From contig NW_001865068.1 in NCBI RefSeq assembly GCF_000002865.3, positions 248,357 to 312,356 of the forward strand: 64,000 nucleotides of DNA, read 5' to 3'. The stretch is from Monosiga brevicollis MX1 (taxonomy: Eukaryota; Opisthokonta; Choanoflagellata; Craspedida; Salpingoecidae). The number at the start of each line of letters is the position of its first letter. Within the stretch, counting starts at the first letter, position 1. Below are positions 27,064 through 37,173 of the stretch, in pieces. The translations under genes and the position numbers were made by a program. The notes beneath the pieces are model-generated. The model saw nothing but the letters and a program-made list of their open reading frames with translations, searched no databases and was not told where the DNA came from.

Positions 27064-29170
27064 ATGGCCTCGAGTGGCAATCCGACCGGTGAGCCGATGT
27101 ATTCGGCGGCGCAAATCCGCATCCCTCCCGATTTGCCCGAGGTGCTGAAGAGCTTTACCAAAGCCGCCATTAAGACGCAGCCCTCGAACTTGACCGTATG
27201 GGCTGCACAGTATTTCGAGGCGCTGGCCAACGGCGATGCGCCGCCTGTAAAGGATCGCGTCGCCATTGAGCCGACCGTCATCCGTGAGGCCCCCGCGCTC
27301 ACTGTTGCTAAGCTGCGCAAGCTGTTCTCAACCTTACCTGCATCCGGAACAGTGCCGGTTGCGGACTTGGTGCGCCTGTGTGAGGAGCAAAACTTGCCCG
27401 GCCAAACGGTACAGGACAGCCTCTGCGTTGGTGACTTTGGTGAACAAGTCCCAATCATCCCATTCCTGGCCCTGCAGGCGGCGGTCCTGAAGCCAGCGCT
27501 GGCTGACGCCCTCTACACATTTGGTTCAATTCTGGGTGACGACGATTCGGGCACAGCTGTGCCTCGTGAACCCTTTCTCGAGGCCATTCGCTTCATGTGC
27601 AACATCAGCGGCGCGCCGGCCGATCAGGTATGATTCTGCTCATGGCCTGCTAGCTTGTGATTCCAGTCTACCATGCAACCACGTCATGCATCACATGTCT
27701 ACGCTTGATCATTGGTATGGGTAGATGGCTTTGGTCGTGGACCAGTGTGCTGAAGGACAATCCGTCAATCTGCTCCAGCTGGACTTGTCATCCTTGGTCG
27801 ACGATGATGAGAAGGCCAATGTTGGACTTCAGATCGAAGGTCGTCACATCGACAACGAGACAGCCCGAGGCCCTGACGACGAGGCCATGCTCGTGAACGA
27901 GAATGCAAGTGCAGCTGAAGATGACGACGAAACCGAGCCGGTGGTGGAAGAGCCTGCGGAAGCCGAGCCGGAAGCGGAAGCCGAGCCGGAAGCAGAGGCA
28001 GAAGCAGAAGCAGAAGCAGAGGCTGCAGCTGAGGGCGCCGATGAACAGACCACTGCCGATGATGTCGTGGAGAAGATTGCGGCCGTCAAGGCGGCGCACC
28101 CGGGTAACCGCATGGCCAAGCACTTTGATGCCGATTACTACAACACGCTGAGCGACGACGACAAGAAGGCCCTGATCAAGTGTTGCCAGAGCGGTATCGA
28201 CAACGGTGACTCGGGCATGGGCTGCTACGCCATGCAGCCAGCCGATTACGACCGCTTCAAGCCCTTCTTCAGCAAGGTCCTGGCCGACTACCACAAGGTG
28301 AGCGAGGACGCCAAGCACACCAACAACTGGGACCTGTCGGGTGTCGAGGGTCTGCCTGCGGACGGCTGCCTGGACCTGGCTGCCCTGGGTTTGCCGGCGC
28401 TGTCGATGCGCGTGCGCGTGGGTCGCAACCTGGCCGACTTCCCGCTGCCGGGCGCCATGACCAAGGACGACCGTGTCAACCTGGAGAAGAAGATGTGTGA
28501 GGCCTTTGACAAGCTCAAGGCCATGCCCGAGTACGGCGGTGGCTACAACTCGCTGACGCCCGAGCACCCGGACCATATCAGCGAGGAGGCGTACCAGCAG
28601 CTGGTCAAGGACCACATCATGTTCAAGGACATGGCGGCGGATCCATACCTGGCGTCGGCTGGTATTGCGGCCGACTGGCCCTATGGCCGTGGCTGCTACG
28701 TGTCGGAGGATCGTGGCTTTATCATCTGGGTGGGTGAGGAAGACCACCTGCGCATCATGTGCATGCGCAAGGGTACGGTGCTGAACGAGGTGTTTGACCG
28801 CCTGAAGACGGCGCTGGACGTGGTCAACGACATTGAGGGCCTGTCCTTTGCCATGTCACCCGACTACGGTGTGGTGACGAGCTGCCCGACCAACCTGGGC
28901 ACGGGCATGCGCGCGAGCGTGCACATTGGCCTGCCCAACCTGACGGCGGATGGCACGGATGCAAAGGCCAAGGAGGTGTGCCGCCCGCTGGGCCTGTCGG
29001 TGCGTGGCATCGGCGGCGAGCACACGCCAATTGGCGAGGGCGGGGTGTGCGACATTTCGCCTAGCGCACGCTTCTGCATAACGGAAGCTCAGATTATCAC
29101 GGCCCTGTACACGGGCATCAAGCTTCTCAAGGAGGAGGAGGACAAGGCTGGAGAGGCGTCATCAGCATGA
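27064..29170 (+). CDS. Ropporin/RIIa domain-phosphagen (arginine) kinase fusion
   Basis: Two exons (27064-27627, 27725-29170) join in phase 0 to 669 aa. Residues about 15-60 form an RIIa dimerization/docking domain: IRIPPDLPEVLKSFTKAAIK, then WAAQYFEAL and PPVKDR. The following 130 residues keep the ropporin layout (FLALQAAVLKPAL). An acidic EAEPEAEAE linker spans about 245-300. The phosphagen kinase occupies about 300-665, with SGMGCYA in the guanidino-specificity loop, RVRVGRNL, WVGEEDHLRI, the reactive cysteine near 575 in CPTNLGTGMRASVHI, and GEHTPIGEGG. These fit arginine kinase better than creatine kinase (CPSNLGT). The kinase moves phosphate between ATP and a guanidino compound. RIIa domains dock on AKAP-type helices such as radial-spoke proteins, so a flagellar location is inferred. 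GC-rich third codon positions in the kinase exon suggest high expression. Confidence 0.93.
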
Positions 29171-30057
29171 ACCATGAGCGTGAATTTATGTCACCAGCCA
29201 ACTGCATGTGGGGCCCGCTGTGCCCCGTGTTGTGTCTTGGATATGCAAAGCTGTCACCCTGGCCCGATGGCCGGAAATTGAAGTTTCTAATGGTATGAAA
29301 AGAGATTTGGTAAAATTACAGCATCAAAGGGTCTCAGAACGGCGGCACCGCACTCCATACAGCTTCCAAACACACAAGAAACACGACGCACGATTTACAC
29401 AATCCCAAACATGGAGCTGTTGAAGTGGGCAGTTGACATGTGGAAACAAATCACAACCCCACCCGCACGCATCAACGCCACAGATTGAAAATGAACACAA
29501 AGTAGCTGCACACGCGACCAACAATTGTGGGGCACTCACACGGGGCAATGCCAGGTGCGCAGCTTGCAAGGGGGTAGCCGGGTAGATGGGAGACCAAAGG
29601 GCGGACAATGACCCAATTAGCGAAAGAGCCACCGTCTTGTTTGACAACACACCAATAAGCATACAAGCACAGCGCCACGACAAGTCAGTCTCTGACCCGA
29701 TATGAAGTCTTCAAGTCCTCAAACAGCTATGCAAGAGTGTGCGCAGCACAGGTTGCATAGCTGTTGGGGACGAGCATTGGCTTGTATAAGGGCGGGTACA
29801 TGACACAGATAAAACAAACACACAAGAACAGCATGGGGAGCTGGAAAATGCGACAATAAAAGGCAACGACGAAGAAGCGGGACTATGGCCCGGAGCAAAA
29901 AAAAAAAAAAAGAAAAACTGATCATCACAAGGACAACAAAAAACACAAACTACCGACGACACACCGCGGGAACAAAGGCACTGGAGAAGAACTTTAAAAA
30001 GACAGCACGAAAGATGAATGAAGTTGACAGAGAGTGCTCTGTCCAGGGCCTTCTGGC
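29171..30057. other. Convergent spacer, no gene recognised
   Basis: Nearly 900 bases separate the phosphagen kinase stop from the stop of the orphan type I membrane protein. Apart from a short poly-A tract (about 29897-29911), I see no repeat and no exon-like frame with splice signals. It is probably the 3' untranslated regions of both genes. Confidence 0.5.
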
Positions 30058-31602
30058 TTAGTTGAGCGTTGCATAGGCTTTGCGTTTGCGCCGCTGGTTC
30101 AGCTTCACGGCTCCGAACAAAACCACCATGATGAGGACAAGGCCACAGGCACACGCCGCAATGATCCAGCCAGACTTTGATGTTTGTGGTCTAATGCGTC
30201 AAAGAGAGGGGATAAAGGCATCATGAGGTAAGAGACGGTAATGAGAATACCATGCGGTTGTGGCTTGGCTTGAAAAGTGCATCTGGCCCTTTTTGCGCGA
30301 GAGGTTTACATGACAGTACGACGCACTGACCTCTCACAAGCCGGGATGTTGGAGTTTTGAAGCAAGCTGAGTTCGCCCGGAAGGGAGGCTAGGTGATTGG
30401 CTTGGCATTGGTTGACAGAAAGTTCTGAAAGAGCCTGGCCACAGCCGGTGCTGCAATCGGAGGAGTTGCAATAAGTCACCGTGTAGGTGGTGATATTGCT
30501 GTCCGGCTTTGGAGTATCCTGGGTAAAGTAGTAGGAAAACCCTGAGCTCGAGGGAAAGAGCTTGACGGCTTGACAACTCGAAGGGTCTTCGGCAAGAGTG
30601 ATGGCAAACAGCAGAGAGGTGCAGTTGACATCGTGGTGGCACATGACCGCGTCCGACGTGAGTGTCTGCAAAGCCGTAATGCCCGAGGAGTTGGTGACCA
30701 CGTAGGGGCCCACACAGCTCTCCTCCTTGTATGGAGCAAAGGCGACAGAGAATTGATGTTGGTGTTCTGTGCGCAAGCGTGCAGGGTGGGCCGGGTATGC
30801 GCGTGTGAGCCTTGAAGCCGTTCCTATGCTCGCTGTTTTTTGTTTTTTTTGTTTTTCGTTAGTTGTTCAAAATTGCATTGTATCCGCTATCGCGGCTACC
30901 GCCATTGAGGATGGCCGACTCACCGCCACTTGTGACAGGAACGGACATGCAATCATGCATGTCAAGCTGGGTGCGATCGTAGTCACAGCTGAAGCAAGCC
31001 AGGGCAGGGTGGGCGCATGGCACGGCGTGTCAGGAGAAATACAAGCTCAAGTGCCAAGTGTCAAGGGCAGCCGGGTATCGGCCACAAGAAAAAAAAAAGC
31101 GGGAAAAAAAAAACGAGAAACAGACTTGGTGCACTCTGGGTCGGCGCAACCCGCATTGAAGCGGCGGACAACTTTGCCATCGGGGGAGAGCTCAAGGCGA
31201 TAGTAGGATTGGCCAAAAAGTGCAAATAGGTCGGATGAGGCACACGCTGCGCCCGTTTCCTGAACGACGACCGAAGTCATCATCATGCCGGTCTCACCGA
31301 GACCACATTGCCTGTGCAGATGAAAGATGCAAAATGCAGGTGTTTGTATTGTGAGAGTGAGGAGGCCAAGTTGCGCTGGCTGAAAAACATGCGCACCGAA
31401 GCCCTAGCATGTCAGGGCACGGGTGCCAACGGGGGGGAGGGGCAGGGACGCACATGTTGTTGGCGCCAATGGCGTTGAAGAGGCTGATCCAGACCTTGCG
31501 GGCACCGGCTTGTTTGACGGTATCAGAGTAGTTGGGCTTGAAGGAGCAGGTGCTTGATTGGGCAGCCGCAGCCGCAAGCAGAAGCGTCACCAGTTGTGCC
31601 AT
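30058..31602 (-). CDS. Orphan type I membrane protein, Cys-rich ectodomain
   Basis: Five exons (31602-31454, 31311-31126, 30988-30924, 30766-30331, 30190-30058) close in phase to 322 aa. The N-terminus MAQLVTLLLAAAAAQSST is a signal peptide. The ectodomain has about 16 cysteines in pairs (GAACASSDL, GCADPECTKN, CHHDVNCTS, CNSSDCSTGC) and several N-glycosylation sites. Near the C-terminus a transmembrane helix (GWIIAACACGLVLIMVVLF) is followed by a short basic tail ending KRKAYATLN. The tail tyrosine could be a sorting or phosphorylation site, which is a guess. I do not recognise the family; related-looking cysteine-rich surface proteins are common in choanoflagellates. Confidence 0.7.
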
Positions 31603-32730
31603 GGCCTGGACGCGAGTTGAGCGCCAGCTTGACGTGCCGTTGCGCAACATTCTGGAGTGTTGAAGAGGAAGAAGAACAGAAACTTTGCAGGCCACGGGTC
31701 ACCGTGTTGTTGCCAAAACGAGCAGAATGAACCGAAGCAGTTCCTCTGCACCACCAATCGCCGTGCGTTTGGTTGAGCTGTGGACCAACTGCGCGTCAAT
31801 CCAAGACTTGATCACAGAAGCGACGCGTTCTTGAACCTGCGTTGCGTGCGCTATCAGCAGAGGGTCTTGCCCACAATGATATGGAGCATGTGGTCTGGGA
31901 CCTCGTCCAGCAAAGGTCGTGGTGTCACAACGCGCGAGACGTTGCACCGAATCAGACCCGGACGGGAAGGACTCGAGCGCCTTGACATGTGAATGCAGGC
32001 AGCCAACACGATCTTGCACGAGCCCGGATGAGCTTGAAAAAAAATGGTGGGGGGGGGGTGGGGGGGTGGGGCTTGTCGCCTCCGGTTAGCGACGAGCAAT
32101 CACAGACACACAGACGCTGCTACGGCAGCTACGGCAGCAGCACCCGATACGTTATCCATAGACGGTCAAGTTGCCGATTTGACGGGCTGCCATTGACCAG
32201 ATCCCGTCAAACAAAAGACGCTTTCCGACAATGACAATCATACAACAAAACAACAAAAGGGAAAAGAAAGAAAAAAAACACGAGAGAGAGAGAGAGAGAG
32301 AGACAGAGCGAGAGAGAGAGAGACAGAGAGAGAGACAAAAAAAGAGTCTGTGTGTGTGTGTGTGTGTGTGTGTTGTGTGTGTTTGAGAGAGAAGAAGTGT
32401 GATTTGGCGCGCTGTTGTCTCGCGCGCTGCGTGTGAATTGTCAACAAAACCCACAGTTTCGCGCCAAGCGGCCCACAGGAAGGTGGACGATGACATTTGG
32501 TAACAGGCCTTTTGTGTGATCTTTTGTGCGTTTGTGAATTGATTTAGGATGAAAAGATTGCTTGCAGGCATTTGTATTTCACCAGCCGAACAACAACTGT
32601 TGTCACTAACAGTTGGACTTTTCAGAGGTTCGTTCTCTGGCTCTCTGCGTCTCTGGCTCTGTCTCTGTCTTGCGAGGCCTCCCTGGCTCACTGCCATTGG
32701 CCTCAGTGAGGATCAAGAGCCCAGGGGCGG

Positions 32731-32769
<39 letters not shown>

Positions 32770-32987
32770 AATGACGGCTGTGACTGCTTGTGGTCCTCAT
32801 CGATTGCGGTCGGGGTTAACATGGCCGGCTCAAGTTGACCTCACGTTGTGTTGTTGCCCGCTTTTTCGAACTATGTATGCGATTCATCAGCTACTTTGCT
32901 AGGGTTTGCTGAGCCGAGGCGTTGTTTGAGGGTGGTAGATTGGCTCGTTGCCTTTTGAGAAAGACGCCTGGATACATAACAGACACC
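31603..32987. repeat. Divergent spacer with (GA)n/(GT)n microsatellites
   Basis: About 1.4 kb lies between two divergent starts. It has a poly-G patch near 32048-32069, (GA)n at about 32282-32335, (GT)n at about 32347-32381, and another (GT)n at about 32733-32766. No exon-like frame with splice signals was found; 5' untranslated exons are possible. Confidence 0.6.
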
Positions 32988-33623
32988 ATGGCAAGTGCCC
33001 AAGAGCTGGTCCAGGACATCTTCCGCCGGGCGGATAAGAATGACAACGGCCGCCTATCCCTTGAGGAGCTGCGTGACTTTTTGGGTGAGGATGAACTGAA
33101 CGAGGAAGAATTTTTGGCGCTCTTCAACTCGATCGATGCTGATCATTCGGGATCGATCGATACGACTGAACTGGCGACCTATTTCCAGCAGCACTGGGGT
33201 GATTTTGGGCACATGTTTCATGCCATCACTTCCATTCACGAGCCACTGGCGCAATGCCTGACGCACACTTACAACGTGCATCAGAATGGCTCGCCGTCTG
33301 ATCGCGCCATGGCACGCATGTTTGCCCGTGAGATTGGCGGTCACCTAGAGCAAATTGTGGATCAGCTCGAGCTTGCTCATCGCGCCATGGCCCCGGAAGA
33401 TGAGCCCCGCGGTCGGGCCGGCCGCGTTGTCCGTCAGATTGAGGTCTATGCCGACGAAGCGGCAAGCCAGCTTCATGATGTCGAGGCGCGTATTGCTGCC
33501 GCCGTGCGCGAGGCCGTTCACGAGGCCCAGGCAAATCAGAATCAGTGGGCCGTGCCGGCAAGTCTGGCCCTGCTAGGCCTCGGCCTGGCCGCCGTCGCCT
33601 TTCGCCTCGTCCACAAGCCTTGA
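32988..33623 (+). CDS. NECAB-like EF-hand protein with C-terminal tail anchor
   Basis: This is a single-exon frame of 211 aa. The N-terminus ELVQDIFRRADKNDNGRLSL and the region through LARY-like helices follow the layout of animal NECAB proteins. Two canonical EF-hand loops are visible: DKNDNGRLSLEE (about 16-27) and DADHSGSIDTTE (about 50-61). YFQQHWGDFGHMF and a helical stretch with MFAREIGGHLEQIVDQLE correspond to the NECAB homogeneity region. Instead of the antibiotic-biosynthesis monooxygenase-like domain of animal NECABs, it ends in a coiled helix and a hydrophobic segment (about 187-205) followed by RLVHKP, a typical tail anchor. Role: a Ca2+ sensor on a membrane facing the cytosol. 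The mitochondrial outer membrane or ER is possible but not shown. Confidence 0.78.
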   Translation: MASAQELVQDIFRRADKNDNGRLSLEELRDFLGEDELNEEEFLALFNSIDADHSGSIDTTELATYFQQHWGDFGHMFHAITSIHEPLAQCLTHTYNVHQNGSPSDRAMARMFAREIGGHLEQIVDQLELAHRAMAPEDEPRGRAGRVVRQIEVYADEAASQLHDVEARIAAAVREAVHEAQANQNQWAVPASLALLGLGLAAVAFRLVHKP

Positions 33624-34457
33624 GGATGCCTTGTACGACAGAGCCCTCTCAGCTACCCGATTATCCTATCAACCCCTACCCGGCACAGCACCAACGTCTT
33701 GTCGTGACATGTGAATACACCCGCATCAGTCCCTTTTCGTTTTTTTTTTTTTTTTAAAAAAAAGATGGTGTTGTTGCTGTGCTGTTGTGAAAGCGGGCAC
33801 CACTGATGCTTCATCTAAACATGACGACTTGGGGTGCTGCGTTTGTTTGACTGACTGTGAGTTTGTTTAACCCCCTCTTCCAATCGACTACCATCCTCTT
33901 CTTATCCTCCTCCTCATCACCTCCTCATGCTCCTAATCCTCCTCCTCATCCTCCTCATCATCTCCTGCTCACCCTCATTTCTTCCGTCCCCATCCCCACG
34001 TTACATATGTACCATTATTACCACCGCATCTGAAAATCCTCTCTCATTCAATTCTCTCTCTCTCTCTCTCAAACTCTCAAACTCTCTCTCAAACTCTCTC
34101 TCTCTTTCTCCCTCAAACTCTCTCTCTCTCTCTCTCTCTCTCTAAACTCTCAAACTCTCTCTCTCTCTCTCTCTCTCTCCCTCAAACTCTCTCTCTCTCT
34201 CAAACTCTCAAACTCTCTCAAACTCTCAAACTCTGCATTTCCTTCATCTCTCTCTTCCCTCTCTCTCTTCTCTCTCTGTGTGTCAGTGAACGGGCTCCTG
34301 TTGGTGGTGGTCAGAGGCCCCCCCATCCCGCGGCCTTGGCTCTGTTGACTCACACGCTTCGGCGGTAGCCATTGGGACGCTGGTTGTTGTTGTTGTTGTT
34401 GTTGTGGCTCGTCTTTGCGCGGTGTGTGTGCTTGCTGTCTTGTTGACACCAGCCAGC
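33624..34457. repeat. Poly-T and (CTCTCAAA)-type repeat spacer
   Basis: A poly-T tract (about 33740-33755) is followed by tcctcctc-rich sequence. A composite array of (CT)n blocks separated by aaactctc then runs from about 34045 to 34275. A short (GTT)n run lies at about 34383-34402. Nothing coding was recognised before the MINDY start. Confidence 0.8.
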
Positions 34458-36840
34458 ATGGCAGATCAGCAAGCGAGCATTTCGGAGGTCTCCCAGTGGT
34501 TGGAACAGACCGGCCACGCGGACCAGCCGCTAGGTGTGATGAAGCTTCTGCACACCTCCCGGCAGCCTTGAATGGAACCTCATGTGCCATCCTCATCACT
34601 TTATGTGCCATCCTGTCGGCCCCACCTGCTAGGCCTCGACCATGACCTTGAATTTGACGATGATGCGGAGGTCAAGGAAGCCCCCTCAACTAGTCTTGCT
34701 TCCTCCGAAGCCGTTCCCCCCTCCCCCTCGGTGGCCCTCCAGTCCTCTCTTGCCTCCGAGGACCTCGCCATGATCCAGGACATGGCCCAAGCCATGGGCG
34801 ACAATGAGGCCATGGACGCCCTCAAGAACCGCAAAGCTCCCGCTAGCACTGAACCAGCACCCCTGGCAGCCGTTCGCCCACCTTCAGATTCCGCCATGGC
34901 CCTTGGCGCGCAGGCCGGCGCCGCTGACGTGGTGGGTTTTTAATGTCGGCCATGAGTCTTTTCTCGCCTTACCTTGTCCCTTCCCCCTCCTCTCCACTCC
35001 AGCTTGATGAGCTTGATGAGCAGCTCATATGGACACGGCCAAATGTTTGTGCAACGCCTCCATATCCGCAAACAGGCCTCGCCGCCAGTACAGGCTGTTT
35101 TGGACGCCTCGGGTCCCCAAGATCAGTTTCCCGTGCGCTGGTTTAAGTTTCAAAACGAAACGACACCACTCCTCTGTAAGAAAGCACCTTGCTCCCTGCC
35201 AAAGCAAGGGCCTTATTGATCGTCAATCGTCAACGCCGCAGAAGCCGAGGTGAATCAATTGGCTCGCGCTCACCTCAAGGCTGGTGCACGCCCGCCTAGG
35301 CCAAAATGCTAATGGCCCATGTCCACTCCTCGCCGTCTGCAACGTTCTATTTTTACGCCACCGCCTAATCTTGGCCCCAAGCACGCCCTCCGTCTCCTTT
35401 GAGCACCTCGTACAACTTCTCTCCAGCTATCTCCTGGACGAAGACACCTCAAGCATGAGTGAGGAGGAGCGCGTCAATCGCGAAGCGGCCATGATGAGTC
35501 TCATGGATCGTTTCCCCAAACTTCTTCGAGGGTGCGTGCGCGTGTCCTTCACTCATCCTGCGTCTGCCCTACCGACCAACGCTTTGACCTGGCTGGGGCT
35601 CAGCTCACAAATTTTCAGCCCTGCCCATTCCTGTGGCCATCAACTCACTTCCACCTGTTCTGTTTTGAACCTTGTCAGCCTGGATGTCAACCCTCGGTTC
35701 AGCAAGCCCGATGCCTTTGAGTTTACGCCCGAGCTTGCAGTATTTGATCTCTTTCATGTTCCGTAGGTCTCCTTCATGATCTTCTCTTTTCTTACCACGG
35801 TTGCACCTCGTCTGGCTTCGCGAAGCGACGCCAAGCTCGCAGTGCGCACCCACGCTCAAGCTCCGATGATCGACTCCGTTTCTCGTAGTCTGTATCATGG
35901 GTGGTTGGTCGATCCTCAAGAGAAAGCTGTTCATGAAAAGCTCGCGCACCTCACCTACAACCAGGCCGTGAGCCTCTTGGCTGATAGCCAGAGCGATGAA
36001 GCCTCCCTTCTCGTGACCCAATGGCTCGATGACAACTCGTCCCAGGTACGCCAATGTGCTGAAATCTGTGTAGCAAGCCACCTTTGGAAGACAGGCCCCG
36101 CATTGCCTCACCAAGCCTGCCCACGACGGACCATGATAGCTTTCTTATCACGGCTTGGCCGAATTAAACCAGATCATGCCCGAGCAAGGCCTGGCCATAT
36201 TCTTTCGCAACAATCACTTTAATGTTTTGCATAAAAATCACGGCGATCTTCTGCTCCTTGTCACTGATGCTGCTTTTGCCTCCACCTCAGCCATCTGGGT
36301 ATGTCAGCTGCGCTACGCACGTGTGCTTGCCGCAAGCATTGGCCCGCGCTTGTGCCGCTGTCGTCTGTGAGACCCGAGTCTTTTCTTACCTTGCTCCCCT
36401 CTGGTCGCCAACCACCTTGCCCACACCGAACCATCCACGCACACAAGGAAACTCTCATCAACATTGAGAACGATGGCGCTTTTCTCAGTGACAGTTTCCA
36501 GATGGTGGAGCAACACGAGTCGGTCATGGCCGGCGATGCACCCAGTAGTGACGAAGCTCTAGCCCGTCAACTTCAGGACTTGGAATACCGTCAGCAAAAC
36601 ACAACAGCTGGTCCTGCCACACAAGCCGCCTCGCCCCATGTAGGCGGGCCTGTGTCCGATGCAGATTTAGCTCGCCAACTCCAAGCGCAGGAGAACGCGC
36701 ACGCGCAGAGGATTGCAGCTCAGCAGCAACAGCAGCAACAGCAACAGCGCGCACAGTCAACCCAGCACCAACACGCGGATCCTCATACAAGGGGCAAGAA
36801 TCATAGGGGCAAAAGTAATACGGGCTGCATCATTTCATAG
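34458..36840 (+). CDS. MINDY1: MINDY-1/2-family deubiquitinase
   Basis: Multiple exons carry a complete MINDY catalytic domain. After a short exon (34458-34533) and an acidic exon (from 34633), the catalytic part reads VRWFKFQNETTPLL, then NANGPCPLLAVCN (Gln/Cys site), FEFTPELAVFDLFHVP, LYHGWLVDPQ, YNQAV, LSYHGLAELN and FFRNNHFNVL (catalytic His). It ends LLVTDAAF and a short tail. Two ubiquitin-interacting motifs follow (DEALARQLQDLEY and DADLARQLQAQE), then a CAG-encoded glutamine run. The C-terminus CIIS is a CAAX prenylation box, as in MINDY-1 (CILL type). The enzyme trims K48-linked polyubiquitin. The splice between exons 2 and 3 (about 34930-35010) is not resolved by my reading. Confidence 0.9.
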
Positions 36841-37173
36841 ATTTGGCGTTCAATGTAGCTTGAAGGATTCGTGGGCTACATGTCTATCTGACCTGGACTC
36901 AGAACTGGACACGGTGGATTGATTTGCATGTTCAGAATAGGATAACCAGTTAGGTTACGGCTCGGTTGACATGCCAGCTCAACCAGCTTTCTGTGAAATA
37001 CCCTTGATACTGGACGATAAGAATCAATTTAATTTTATGATGATGCAATGGCAATGCGCAAGAGTGAATTGACAACGTGCAGGGGCGACATGGGCAAACA
37101 GATTAGAGGTCACTTATTCTAAGAAGAGTCGCCCCAAATAAGCACGCGTATCAATGAAGACGATGCATTGCGA

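Noticed and set aside
27788-28747. Long minus-strand open frame of 319 codons inside the phosphagen kinase
   Set aside because: It is the antisense shadow of a GC-rich, strongly biased exon and has low-complexity leucine/valine/arginine content without domains.
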